A DNA stretch of 28,490 nt from the IMG/VR virus record IMGVR_UViG_3300009034_000174, positions 1 to 28,490 of that record, one strand, 5' to 3'. The stretch is from a virus. This document shows positions 1 to 8,542 of the stretch, in pieces. The translations under genes and the position numbers were made by a program. How positions within the stretch are numbered: position 1 is the first letter of the stretch; each line of letters opens with the position of its first letter. Under the pieces are notes generated by a model, which was given only the letters and a program-made list of their open reading frames with translations, had not been told where the DNA came from and did not search any database.

Positions 1-72
1 ATTAGGAGAAGCAAATAAAGGAGTAACAAAAATAAATAGCATTAAGAATAAAGTAATTGCTTTTAATCTCAT
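1..72 (-). CDS. Secreted protein, N-terminal fragment (cut by window edge)
   Basis: Only the first 24 codons are in the window. The start is an ATG at 72 preceded by a strong SD (GAGGAGGTGATATAA then ATG). The residues form a signal peptide: Arg-Leu-Lys at positions 2-4, a hydrophobic core through about position 18, then a small-residue cleavage region (LFA before SPN). The gene follows the tail hub in the same direction, a place where phages often carry tip accessories, lysis genes or cell-surface proteins. The mature part is missing, so the function is unknown. The start and export signal are clear; the role is not. Confidence 0.6.
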   Translation of the reverse strand, partial: MRLKAITLFLMLFIFVTPLFASPN

Positions 73-197
73 TTATATCACCTCCTCTCTAAGCCCTCTT
101 AATTAGTTTCTAAGAGGTTTTAATTTTAAGTTAAGGGATAACCCTATTTTATATATAAAGTCTTAACTGAGCTTATCCTAGTAAGGATTTTAAGATA
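73..197. other. Structured intergenic stretch after the tail hub
   Basis: These 125 bases hold no ORF but several inverted repeats. CCTCTTA at 95-101 pairs with TAAGAGG at 111-117. AGTTAAG at 129-135 pairs with CTTAACT at 162-168, enclosing a small GGG/CCC hairpin at 135-144 and a TATATATAAAG run. ATCCT/AGGAT lies at about 176-189, next to the hub stop codon. The stretch separates the tail operon from a gene with a very strong SD, so it may hold a terminator, an RNA processing site or a promoter. No minus-strand stem is followed by a clean T tract, so no terminator is claimed. Confidence 0.35.
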
Positions 198-3098
198 TTA
201 TACTGAGCTTAAAGACCTGGCAGTTACTTCTATCTCACCACTATCAAAGTAAAGTCTAAAACCTATTACTTCAAATTTCTCTTCTGACCAATTTAATAAA
301 TCATCTGTCATATCTATTACATCACCTATTTCTAAACTAATTGCATTTAACCAAGTAGTAAACTTTATAATCCAATATCTTTCTGTAAAATAATCTCTAT
401 AAGATTCAGCAATAAAGGTTATAGTAGAGCTATCAAATATATAATCACAATCTAATTTAAAAACTCTTGACCTTCCATACTTATTTGCTGAAGCTAAACA
501 AGTTGCGTCGTTTTCAGGATTAAACTCATAAACTTTTGTAAATCTTTCTGTAGCATAATTTTTATAATAATTAAACCTAAAAACATTTCTTATTTGTGAC
601 AAAGGAGTTAAAAATATTTTTAAAGTTTCATATTTATAATTATCTTTATCAAAGCTCATTAACGAACTTGCTGAAGCATTATATCTATTTACTTTTGTTC
701 TACCTAAATAATCCTCAAATATTCTAAGAAAAGATTGTTTAGCTAATCTATCTAAAAATTTCCAAGAATATTCTAATTTATATAATTGTCCTGCAAGCTC
801 ATATGCATCTGTTAATTCATCAATAGATTTATTTGCTATATCTTGATCTACTTGAAAAGTCAAACCAGTTTCTGGAGCACCAGAAAAAGTATCCTCAATT
901 AAAATAGTTCCAGATATTAATTGTTGATTAATAATATGTTCTACCTTTTGGCTATTCTCATCATGAACATATAAAATATTACCAGGCTTAATGTTATCAA
1001 AAGTAATAGCAGAAGATTTAAACTGTTTATAAAAATCAAAAGTTGTTCTTAAAATATTAGATAATCTTATTTCATCTAACCAGCCATCAATATTTGCAGT
1101 CCCTAATCTTGAAGAACCAATCTTAGCATAAGTTAAACTCTTATCAGTTCTCCAAGGATAACCTAAATTACCACTTGTCCCTTTTAATACATTATCAATA
1201 AAAATCTCTAAATAATTTATTTGCCAATTAATTCTAAAATGATGCCAATCAGTTCCTAAACTTAAACCTGAAACATCAATAATTAAATTTTGTGTTCTGG
1301 TATCAACATTGCCAGATTCCCTCGTAAATCTTTGAAATCTTAATTCATTAGCTGTCGTGGTTTTATCCATTGATATATAAGAAAAAAATATTGTTGCAAT
1401 TTCAATTCCTAATGCAATAAATAAATATTGGTTTGTATCTCCCCAAAAATCTGATGCTGCTTTAAACCAAAACTCGTAACAACCTTCATCACCAATATTT
1501 GAACTATTCCAAATATTATTTAAATCAGAACTTAAAATATCTATATAATCATTATTAACCCTAACAAATCTAAAAGCATTCTTTATAATACCAGTTTCTT
1601 CTCTCTCACATCCAACATTAGTTCCATGACATTGATTAGGAGTAGAATCAATAACATCTCCAGCACCAAAATCTAAATGCCAAAGAGCAATAGTGTTTAT
1701 ATCATAATCAAATTCCCAGGGTAAAGTTTGCCCATCTGTTCCATAATATAAATCTACTAAAGATAATTGATTTCTTAAAACCCCTTCTATTACTTGTAAT
1801 TGTTTTTCTATTAATAAATTAGCAGTTCCAGTTATTAGGCCATTAGCATCATCAGGCTGCCCTTGAACTTGAATATTAAAATCAATAGCAAATTTTGCCA
1901 AGTATCCATTTATTACCACCCATACTTCATAAATTCTTGCAGTTTCTAATCCAACTGGCCCAAGAATATATCCACTAACATACCAGTCGTTCATATCTGC
2001 TGTTGCAGGAGTGCTTATAGATGTTGATTTTGTTATAAGGCCATCACCCTCAGAAAAAGCTAATGTTGCTCTAACATTATCATTAGAATCTGATAATACA
2101 ATTAAGATTCCTATTGGAGCATTAGTGGCATGAGCCCTTGCATAAAAAAAAGCTGCATAAGGACCACTTTCAACTAAATCGCTCAAAAATGGAAGTTGAG
2201 AAAAATCAACATCTAAAAGATTATTAGCAGTAGTTAATTGAGCATAACTATTAAAATCTTTATCAAAGCTATTTTCAGGATTCCCTGCTGTATTACTTCC
2301 TCCAATCGCAGAAGGACGATGACCACAATGACCAATTAAACGATTTCCGAGTAACATGACATAAAAAGCACTTTCAGAAAATAATTCTGCCGTATATTCT
2401 TTTCTAATATAACTTACAAATTGAGGAATCCAATATAATCCATAATCAATAGATTTTATTTCGTGATCACAAATCTTAAAATAATTTTTTTGTTCAGTTA
2501 AATCAAATCCTCCCCACACAGCCTTTATCCCCAAAGTCCAATCATAACCATAAATAAAACCTTCTCTAAAATCCCCATAAACAGCAGTAGGGATTAAAGC
2601 GCTTAAATTATCTGTTGCTTTATCCCAAGTATCAATTGTATTCTCAGGTAAATCTTTATGCTTCTTAACAATAGCATCATCAATATAAAAAGTAAATTCT
2701 TTTCTATTTAAATTATAATCCCTTATAACTCCTCGGAAAACAATTATAGAATTTTCATATTTTAAATCTACTTTATCAAGCAATAATCTAACCTGCAAAT
2801 ATTTATTTTTAAAATTTCTATTTTCAGGATCAATTAAATAATCAGAAAACTTTTCTAAATTATTTATAATAATAGTTATATCAGCCATTTCAGCATAACC
2901 ACAACCAAAACTTGCCTTTATTGATTGATCTAATGGAGCTATATCATCTATTAAATCTTCATAATAAGTTTGACCTATTATAATATTTCTTGCATTAGAT
3001 AAATAAATACTCTCTTCTGGTATTTCTACTAAAACAAAAGGCTCAAAAGTTTTAATATCTTCAGTTAAATCTTGTATTTTTTCTGGTAATAATTTCAT
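198..3098 (-). CDS. Tail hub / tip protein with inserted LamG-like domain
   Basis: 966 residues, last gene of the tail block, overlapping the distal tail gene by ATGA. About residues 1-200 and 710-966 look like the two halves of a phage baseplate or tail hub: an N-terminal beta-rich segment ending near IPTAVYGDF, and a C-terminal segment with a YYKNYATERF-type strand and a GDVIDM motif near the end. Residues about 465-690 resemble a LamG/concanavalin-like jelly roll: IALWHLDFGAGDVIDSTPN opens it, EFWFKA and WHHFRINW lie in the middle, and WLDEIRLSN closes it. Such domains bind glycans, so this insertion may recognise the host surface. Hub assignment is inferred from position and C-terminal pattern; the LamG-like fold is the stronger call. 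No peptidase or lysozyme motif was recognised. Confidence 0.7.
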   Translation of the reverse strand: MKLLPEKIQDLTEDIKTFEPFVLVEIPEESIYLSNARNIIIGQTYYEDLIDDIAPLDQSIKASFGCGYAEMADITIIINNLEKFSDYLIDPENRNFKNKYLQVRLLLDKVDLKYENSIIVFRGVIRDYNLNRKEFTFYIDDAIVKKHKDLPENTIDTWDKATDNLSALIPTAVYGDFREGFIYGYDWTLGIKAVWGGFDLTEQKNYFKICDHEIKSIDYGLYWIPQFVSYIRKEYTAELFSESAFYVMLLGNRLIGHCGHRPSAIGGSNTAGNPENSFDKDFNSYAQLTTANNLLDVDFSQLPFLSDLVESGPYAAFFYARAHATNAPIGILIVLSDSNDNVRATLAFSEGDGLITKSTSISTPATADMNDWYVSGYILGPVGLETARIYEVWVVINGYLAKFAIDFNIQVQGQPDDANGLITGTANLLIEKQLQVIEGVLRNQLSLVDLYYGTDGQTLPWEFDYDINTIALWHLDFGAGDVIDSTPNQCHGTNVGCEREETGIIKNAFRFVRVNNDYIDILSSDLNNIWNSSNIGDEGCYEFWFKAASDFWGDTNQYLFIALGIEIATIFFSYISMDKTTTANELRFQRFTRESGNVDTRTQNLIIDVSGLSLGTDWHHFRINWQINYLEIFIDNVLKGTSGNLGYPWRTDKSLTYAKIGSSRLGTANIDGWLDEIRLSNILRTTFDFYKQFKSSAITFDNIKPGNILYVHDENSQKVEHIINQQLISGTILIEDTFSGAPETGLTFQVDQDIANKSIDELTDAYELAGQLYKLEYSWKFLDRLAKQSFLRIFEDYLGRTKVNRYNASASSLMSFDKDNYKYETLKIFLTPLSQIRNVFRFNYYKNYATERFTKVYEFNPENDATCLASANKYGRSRVFKLDCDYIFDSSTITFIAESYRDYFTERYWIIKFTTWLNAISLEIGDVIDMTDDLLNWSEEKFEVIGFRLYFDSGEIEVTARSLSSV

Positions 3099-3739
3099 CT
3101 AATTTCTCTTAAAGTAATTGAATTTCCAAATACTTGTTCAAAATCATTTTCAATAGATAACTCTGCATTCATACATTTAACAAGTTTACTCAAACCTACT
3201 GGATCTTGAAAATAAAAATTTTGATAACCTAATTCTACTACATTAGCAATAAAGGTTTTAAACTTTCTATGCTCAGCCCAAAGCATATTCTGGAACTCTA
3301 TTGAATTAATATTAACTGGCTGAGCTAATTTAACCGATCTAATTTTACCTGATTGTGATTCAGAAACAATCTGTCTTGCACTAACCGAAGGAGTATATGG
3401 CCATTCAATAGAAGCATCAAGTTGAAACTGGCAACCATTTTTAATTTCAAAATTAAGAGCAGACTGGCTATCTTCTACTGGATTCCATAAAACAAATTCA
3501 TTATCATTTAATAGTTCTTTAACTTTATGATAACCAAATCCCCAAAAAGTTTCATCAGTTAAAGCGAGTATATCATCAGTAGTTACACCAGCAGCAATTA
3601 AACCTCCAGTAGCAGAATAAAAATAATCTTTAGATAACCCCACAATGCCACAACGCCCTACTACACCATCAGAACCATCTATTCTTAAAACTGGCTCAAC
3701 TTCTGTTCTAATATCTATTTGATAATAAGTTACATCCAT
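3095..3739 (-). CDS. Probable distal tail protein
   Basis: 214 residues between tape measure and hub, where siphoviruses encode the distal tail or minor tail protein that joins the tube to the tip. The ATG at 3739 shares bases with the tape-measure stop (TAATG), and the gene ends inside the hub start (ATGA), so translation is probably coupled through all three. The C-terminal half (about 110-214) has the pattern of short beta strands and aromatic residues common in tail-tip ring proteins, ending in SITLREIR. The N-terminal part has a glycine-rich segment (GLIAAGVTTDD). No family signature is unmistakable, so the call rests mainly on gene order. Confidence 0.55.
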   Translation of the reverse strand: MDVTYYQIDIRTEVEPVLRIDGSDGVVGRCGIVGLSKDYFYSATGGLIAAGVTTDDILALTDETFWGFGYHKVKELLNDNEFVLWNPVEDSQSALNFEIKNGCQFQLDASIEWPYTPSVSARQIVSESQSGKIRSVKLAQPVNINSIEFQNMLWAEHRKFKTFIANVVELGYQNFYFQDPVGLSKLVKCMNAELSIENDFEQVFGNSITLREIR

Positions 3740-6555
3740 TAATATCTACCTTTTGCTTCTTCTTCTTGCAAGATAGGTATGACATCATCTCTAATAACTT
3801 CTTTTACTCCTCTTGGATCAAGAGAATGAATAGTAAAATTAATTTGCCTTCCAGCCTTACCTATCCCTGAAACTCCCTTTCTAACCCCTTCTGCAATATC
3901 AGCAGGAACAACCATTTCTCCTTTATGAATACCAGCTAGCATATTTCTTGGAATTTCCCATGAGCCTTCCTGAAAAAAACCACCAAGTAAACCAGAAATA
4001 GCATCTTTAATTCCACTTGCAATTCCTTTAACTAAAGCAATTATAATTTCATCTAAATTAGATAAAATCCCTTTTATTAAAGCCCAAACTATTTTAGGCA
4101 TCCCAATAATAACAAATTTTACAACAGCAATAATTATAGAAGGAATAGATGCAATTACTTTTTGAATTATTAAAGGCAATAAATCAATAAACTTTTCTAT
4201 AAGAAAAGCTATCATATCTGGCATTTCAATAAATATTAATTCTACAATAGCAGAAATTAATTCAGGCAATACCATTATAAAACCTTCTAATAAAATTGGA
4301 ATAGCCTCTACTATTGCCCACATAATAGTTGGAAGTTGTTCTATTAATGCTAAAACTAAAATAGGAATCTGCTCAGCTAACACAACTGCTAATTCTGGAA
4401 TAAATTCTGCAAAAGCTTTAATTAAGATAGGTAAAGTTTCAACTACCTTTTCTACTAATACTGGAATCCATTCTATAATTTGAGCCATTATTTCTGGCAT
4501 TCTAGCTATAAAATTATCAATAGCTTTCATCATACCTTGAACCATAGCTTCAACTCCAGTTGGCTCTCTTTCTATTACTCCTCCAGCACCAACTCTCATT
4601 GGAGCTTCACCTCCATCTTCCATGCCAGCTTCAAATAATTTTCTTACAAATCCCCAAGCACTCATAATACCTTTTTGTAATATTGGCCCAAGAGTTTCTC
4701 CAGCTTTACCAAATAATTTAATAACAGCTTGTCCATATTTTCCTAAAGAATCCCACACTTTTATCATTGCTCCTTTAAAGCCTTCCCAAATCTCTTTTAA
4801 ATCTATCCCTATTTCTACAAAAGCTTTTTTAGCACTTCCAACAAATTTTCTCCATAATGGTTCTGATTTTTCTAAAGATTCTAAAAACCTAAAAAGAGTT
4901 TCTTCGCTCATTGCTTTTATTTCTTTTCCAGTTTGTTTTAAACCACTTGGCAAATCTATATTAAATCTTTTAGCTAATACCTCTAATTGTTTAATTAATT
5001 TCTCAACTGACTCCTCTCCTTTTAAACCCCACTTAGCAGTTAATATACCTAACCCTTCCATGCTTTCTTCTAACTCTCCTAAACTATATGAGTATTCAGC
5101 TAATTTATTAATCGTTCCTTCCATATCTTTTTCTGCACCTGGCATTATTCCAAAAAACTTTTTAACTGGATCTGGAATTTTATCTCCAACCTTACCTACT
5201 TTTTCAAGTCCTGTAAATAAAGCTCCAAAGAAATCTATAACAGCTTTACTAACTTTTATTATAGCCTGAGCAACAGCTATTAACATTGAAGGCAACTCAG
5301 CCATAAATTCCCCAAATTTACCAATTACTGGAATTACTAAAAGCATCGCCTTTGTTAAATTATTTTTAATTATTTTAGAATTTCTACTAACAGCATCAGC
5401 TAAATTATTAACAGAAGGTATTACTACACCTTCTAACATTTCTTTTATTATATTTCCAAAAAAGCTTTCTTTTATAGAAATAAATAAACCTTCTAATGAA
5501 GATTTTAAAATTGTAAATTGACCAGCTAAAGTATTTAATTCAATTTCAGCTATTCTTTTAGAAGTTCCACCAGCATTTTCCAACTGATTAGTAAATTCAC
5601 TTAAATGTTCAGAGCCACGATCTACAATAGTTATCATACCTGTTGCTGCTCTTCCAAAAAAGTCAGTCATTTGAGCAGCAGAAAAATTAGCTTTTTCAAA
5701 ATCTTTTACTATTTCTACAAAAGGACGCATATTTCCATCTGCCTCAAGAACAGTAATACCAAGTTTCTTAACCATCCCTGTTACAGGATCGGCAGTCTCT
5801 AATAATTTTCTTAAAGCAAATCTTAATTGCGTTCCTCCCATCGATCCTTCAATTCCAGCGTCACCAAGAGTTCCTATTATAGCAGCAGTTTCTTCAAGAG
5901 ATAAACCTGCTGCCTTTGCTATTGGGCCAACATATTTTAATGATTCTCCTAAATCAGTCATTGTTACTTTAGCTGATGTAAAGGTTTTAGATAAAATATC
6001 TGATACTTCTAAAGTCCTTGAAGCTTCAAGACCAAAACCTCTTAAAACACTTGCAACAATATTTGTTGCTGTCGCTAAATCAGTTTTACCTGCTGTTGCT
6101 GCTGCCAATAAACCAGGCATAGCATCCATAATTTCATTTACTTGAAAACCTGCCATAGCTAATCCAGTCATTGCTTCTGAAGCTTGTCTTGCCGACCATT
6201 CAGTATCTCTTCCTAATTTTAAAGCTAAGTTTCTTAACTGATCAAAATCTTTTCCTACTGCTCCAGAAATAGCTCCAACTCTTGCCATAGCTTGTTCAAA
6301 TTGTGCTCCCATTTTTACAGAAGCATATCCAACAGCAGCAACTCCAGCTACCCCAGCAATAGCAAATCGCTTACCCCAACGATTAACAAAATTACCTAAT
6401 CCTTGGAATCTTCTTGATATTCGCTGAGTAGTAGTATCCACTCGTTGAGCAAAATACCTAATCTGTTTATCTGCTTGTGTTAAACCCTTATTAAGCTGAT
6501 CTATCTTTGCTTCGATATAAACAGCAAGAGTTCCTAATGAAGTGGTTTCAGCCAT
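3739..6555 (-). CDS. Tail tape measure protein
   Basis: 938 residues. It sets tail length, is threaded inside the tube and leaves during DNA delivery. Residues about 75-290 match the TP901-type tape-measure core: FEQAMARVGAISGAV, then alternating Ala/Gly-rich helices with GLAMAGF, GIEGSMGGTQLRFALRKLL and FFGRAATGM. The middle is hydrophobic with putative membrane helices. About residues 697-765 show exact 11-residue spacing of prolines (IP/LP every 11). The C-terminus carries GIHKGEMVVPADIAEG, a common tape-measure ending. It abuts the chaperone frameshift ORF (TAA then ATG), the usual order. At about 0.15 nm per residue the tail would be near 140 nm; that length is an inference. Confidence 0.93.
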   Translation of the reverse strand: MAETTSLGTLAVYIEAKIDQLNKGLTQADKQIRYFAQRVDTTTQRISRRFQGLGNFVNRWGKRFAIAGVAGVAAVGYASVKMGAQFEQAMARVGAISGAVGKDFDQLRNLALKLGRDTEWSARQASEAMTGLAMAGFQVNEIMDAMPGLLAAATAGKTDLATATNIVASVLRGFGLEASRTLEVSDILSKTFTSAKVTMTDLGESLKYVGPIAKAAGLSLEETAAIIGTLGDAGIEGSMGGTQLRFALRKLLETADPVTGMVKKLGITVLEADGNMRPFVEIVKDFEKANFSAAQMTDFFGRAATGMITIVDRGSEHLSEFTNQLENAGGTSKRIAEIELNTLAGQFTILKSSLEGLFISIKESFFGNIIKEMLEGVVIPSVNNLADAVSRNSKIIKNNLTKAMLLVIPVIGKFGEFMAELPSMLIAVAQAIIKVSKAVIDFFGALFTGLEKVGKVGDKIPDPVKKFFGIMPGAEKDMEGTINKLAEYSYSLGELEESMEGLGILTAKWGLKGEESVEKLIKQLEVLAKRFNIDLPSGLKQTGKEIKAMSEETLFRFLESLEKSEPLWRKFVGSAKKAFVEIGIDLKEIWEGFKGAMIKVWDSLGKYGQAVIKLFGKAGETLGPILQKGIMSAWGFVRKLFEAGMEDGGEAPMRVGAGGVIEREPTGVEAMVQGMMKAIDNFIARMPEIMAQIIEWIPVLVEKVVETLPILIKAFAEFIPELAVVLAEQIPILVLALIEQLPTIMWAIVEAIPILLEGFIMVLPELISAIVELIFIEMPDMIAFLIEKFIDLLPLIIQKVIASIPSIIIAVVKFVIIGMPKIVWALIKGILSNLDEIIIALVKGIASGIKDAISGLLGGFFQEGSWEIPRNMLAGIHKGEMVVPADIAEGVRKGVSGIGKAGRQINFTIHSLDPRGVKEVIRDDVIPILQEEEAKGRY

Positions 6556-6873
6556 TTACTCCTCGTAAAAAGGTAACTTAGATTTAGCTTGCTCTAAAGT
6601 TAAACTTCGTTCTCTTCCTTTTTTCCCTGACATAAACTTTGCAACTATTCCTTTTTTTGGATTCTTTTCAGGAACAGATAATAAAGAAGATAAAAAACTA
6701 AAATTTGCTTGCCCTATAAACATAAACTGATCTAAAGTTAAATCAAGTATTTCATCTATCTTCCAGCCAGTAATAAAAAGCATCCCAAATACTGCTGCCA
6801 GATCAAGCTTTAATCCACCTTCAACTTTATTATCTTGCTTAGTGAATCGCTCGTTCTCCTGACCTGGCTTAAT
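6556..6873 (-). CDS. Tail assembly chaperone, -1 frame extension (gpT-like)
   Basis: This frame is open from 6873 to the TAA at 6558-6556 and would be reached by a -1 slip at T TTT TTA (6879-6873) in the upstream chaperone gene. It adds 105 residues beginning IKPGQENERFTKQDN, giving a fusion of about 251 residues. The only internal ATG (6783) has no convincing SD. The segment LFITGWKIDEILDLTLDQF is typical of the second chaperone ORF upstream of tape measures. The product should act as a minor, longer chaperone form that bridges tape measure and tube protein, as gpGT does in lambda. If only the ATG were used, the product would be 75 residues (6556-6783). Confidence 0.72.
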   Translation of the reverse strand: MKPGQENERFTKQDNKVEGGLKLDLAAVFGMLFITGWKIDEILDLTLDQFMFIGQANFSFLSSLLSVPEKNPKKGIVAKFMSGKKGRERSLTLEQAKSKLPFYEE

Positions 6874-7310
6874 AAAAAAGGGATTGCCAATTCTAAGAGC
6901 GAAGAAAATTCAAGATTATCTAAAATCCAATCTTGCTTTTCTTTTAAAATAGTTTTCTTATAATCTTCCTTTTTAAAATCCTCATCTTTCAAAAAGAAAA
7001 AAGCAATCAATTCCGCCATTCGCTCGCTTGCTATTCTTGGAATAACACTAATAAATATTTCAATTAATTGATTAATCGAAATACTTTTAAAATCAAGACC
7101 TTTAAATTCATTAACCTGAGAAACTAATCCAACGATCTCTTGAATCAAAGGTATTTGCTTGCGAAGCGAAGGTTTAGGAATGATTACTTTTTCACCCCTG
7201 ATAGTAGTTACTTCTAACTCATCAGGCAAGATAATTTCAGTAATATCTTTTATCTCATTTAATTTCTTTTGAGTTTCAGTTAAACCCTTTTCTCGTGTGT
7301 TATCTTTCAT
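6810..7310 (-). CDS. Tail assembly chaperone (gpG-like)
   Basis: 166 residues from the ATG at 7310. The ORF extends three codons further to a TTG at 7319, but that codon sits directly on the SD AGAGGAG, so the ATG fits better. It lies between major tail protein and tape measure, the standard slot for gpG-type chaperones that coat the tape measure before tube polymerisation. The protein is mostly helical, with a charged N-terminus and the segment SERMAELIAFFFLKDEDF. Near its end a TTTTTTA heptamer is in the right frame for -1 slippage into the next ORF; without slippage it ends 21 codons later in a lysine-rich tail. A 5-bp hairpin overlaps its SD. Confidence 0.72.
   Translation of the reverse strand: MKDNTREKGLTETQKKLNEIKDITEIILPDELEVTTIRGEKVIIPKPSLRKQIPLIQEIVGLVSQVNEFKGLDFKSISINQLIEIFISVIPRIASERMAELIAFFFLKDEDFKKEDYKKTILKEKQDWILDNLEFSSLLELAIPFLLSQVRRTSDSLSKIIKLKVD
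6873..6879 (-). promoter_or_regulatory. Programmed -1 frameshift heptamer T TTT TTA
   Basis: On the minus strand the zero-frame codons are CCT TTT TTA, so the heptamer reads T TTT TTA, matching the X XXY YYZ rule and identical to the classic U UUU UUA slippery site. After the slip the next codon is ATT and the new frame is open for 105 codons. No convincing downstream stem-loop or upstream SD-like stimulator was seen by eye. Confidence 0.75.
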
Positions 7311-7324
7311 AGGAGTCAACTCCT
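7311..7324 (-). promoter_or_regulatory. Hairpin overlapping the chaperone ribosome binding site
   Basis: The minus strand reads AGGAG TTGA CTCCT immediately before the ATG at 7310. The SD AGGAG can pair with CTCCT in a 5-bp stem with a 4-base loop. This would mask the ribosome binding site and lower chaperone synthesis relative to the major tail protein just upstream. The pairing is seen; the regulatory effect is inferred. Confidence 0.45.
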
Positions 7325-7351
7325 CTCTTTAAACAAAAGATTAACAATTAA

Positions 7352-7897
7352 TTAAGCCTTTTTCCTTACTATCTTAAAAAGCTGTTGCTGAGAAGCTAAA
7401 GCATCTCCGTTCCAATCTACCGTCTGCCTAACAGCATTAAAAGTATAAGGAAACTCATGTGGATCATCTCCGTGCTCAATAGCAACCTCACCTGAGCCCC
7501 TTGCTGCCCAAAAATAAGTTTCAACAGTATGCCCTACAGGTAATTCATGTCGAAACATAAGAGCAACATTAGAGACATCCATATCTCCACCAAAACCAAG
7601 CGTAGCCTCAGTAGCATCTTCAGCAGTTACTCCAGCACCTAAAGCCCAGGCAAGATCTCGTAAACTCCATTGCAAACCCCTAAAAGTAAGTGAAATCATT
7701 TCCTTTCTTGCAAAGCTCTTTATTAACGCTGCCGGAGTTCCTTGTTCTACATCTACAACTTCCCTTGTTATAGTTAAAGTAGAACCTGAACGAACTGCTC
7801 CTACTTCCACAGCAGGAGTGCTACCTACTGGCCCAAGAAAAATAACACCTGGCCCAAGAGATATATCATCAGTATCATAAGTTGGCATATTAAACAT
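7352..7897 (-). CDS. Major tail tube protein
   Basis: 181 residues, directly before the tail chaperones, and the place, size and composition fit the protein that polymerises into the tail tube. It starts with SLGPGVIFLGPVGSTPAVEV and is beta-rich throughout (TLTITREVV, ISLTFRGLQW, FRHELPVGHTVETYFWAARG, HEFPYTFNAVRQ). The SD is AAAGGAGGTGATACAAG, one of the strongest in the window, as expected for a highly expressed structural gene. Base composition is visibly richer in G and C than in the neighbours. The start at 7897 lies 8 bases inside the zinc-ribbon gene; an ATG four codons in is a possible alternative. Confidence 0.82.
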   Translation of the reverse strand: MFNMPTYDTDDISLGPGVIFLGPVGSTPAVEVGAVRSGSTLTITREVVDVEQGTPAALIKSFARKEMISLTFRGLQWSLRDLAWALGAGVTAEDATEATLGFGGDMDVSNVALMFRHELPVGHTVETYFWAARGSGEVAIEHGDDPHEFPYTFNAVRQTVDWNGDALASQQQLFKIVRKKA

Positions 7898-8171
7898 CTT
7901 GTATCACCTCCTTTCCTTCTAAATATTTCTTATAATTAGAATCAATAAGTTCATTAATAGCACCGCATCTTCTGCATATATTACTTACTCTACCACCTTC
8001 AATCCAAAGATATAAATCTTTATACTTAATTCTTATTACATTTTTATTTGGATCTGAATAGCCAAGAACGAACCCACAAGTCTCACAAAGCCATTCCTTT
8101 ACATTCTCTTTAAAAAGAGCAGGTATATTACTTTCGTGATCTAAATTCTCTTTATCAGTTTTACTACCCAT
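7890..8171 (-). CDS. Small zinc-ribbon protein
   Basis: 93 residues with two CxxC knuckles: CETC near residue 29 and CRRC near 66, separated by beta strands, ending in an acidic/basic helix. This is a zinc ribbon of the size of phage Com-type and other adaptor proteins. It overlaps the tail terminator gene by 31 bases and the major tail protein gene by 8 bases, and the strong SD of the major tail gene lies inside its last codons. That arrangement recalls Mu com-mom, where a zinc-finger product controls the overlapping next gene. A regulatory role here is only an inference; a structural role is equally possible. Confidence 0.6.
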   Translation of the reverse strand: MGSKTDKENLDHESNIPALFKENVKEWLCETCGFVLGYSDPNKNVIRIKYKDLYLWIEGGRVSNICRRCGAINELIDSNYKKYLEGKEVIQDV

Positions 8172-8542
8172 TTTCCTGCCTGATAATAAACCTTATCAAT
8201 ATCATCATATAATTGAACAGGTCTCATAGTTTCTTGCATAATGAACATTCTATCGGTATCTCGATAAAGCCACTTTTGTAAAAAATCAAATATTAAATCA
8301 TAAATCGCAGAAGCCTCATTAGCACTTGCCCTTGAATAAGAATTTATAGAACAGGGTAAAACTTGAAATTTAGGAATATCCTCATCTGCATAACCGCCAG
8401 TATCAAATTCTATATTAGCACAAGGATAAATAGGATTTTTAATAGAAACTAAATGACCAGGATAAAAATGATTGTAAATATAATTTGTAATAGCAGTCTC
8501 ACCAATTATACTTTTTCTAATATCTTCGATCAATTTGTTCAT
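8141..8542 (-). CDS. Tail terminator / completion protein
   Basis: 133 residues. It fits the gpU/DUF3168-like tail completion proteins that cap the tube and meet the head: an N-terminal helix (MNKLIEDIRKSI), a strand pair with YPCANIEFDTGG, then a middle helix SANEASAIYDLIFDFLQKW and a terminal strand pair (KVYYQAGKWVVKLI). Gene order agrees (gp10-like protein before, major tail protein after). The ATG at 8542 overlaps the TGA that ends the extended gp10-like frame, so coupling survives only if that frame is read to its end. It ends in TAG; the frame meets TAA 14 codons later. Confidence 0.65.
   Translation of the reverse strand: MNKLIEDIRKSIIGETAITNYIYNHFYPGHLVSIKNPIYPCANIEFDTGGYADEDIPKFQVLPCSINSYSRASANEASAIYDLIFDFLQKWLYRDTDRMFIMQETMRPVQLYDDIDKVYYQAGKWVVKLIKRI

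Noticed and set aside
95-127. Rho-independent terminator after the tail hub
   Set aside because: The 7-bp stem is followed by a T tract only on the plus strand, and no plus-strand gene ends there.
198-3739. Contractile tail (sheath, baseplate wedge)
   Set aside because: No sheath-like or wedge-like gene lies between major tail protein and tape measure or after it.
4622-5269. Long plus-strand ORF opposite the tape measure
   Set aside because: It lies entirely antisense to a well-supported tape measure gene, has no SD, and its composition follows the codon positions of the real gene.
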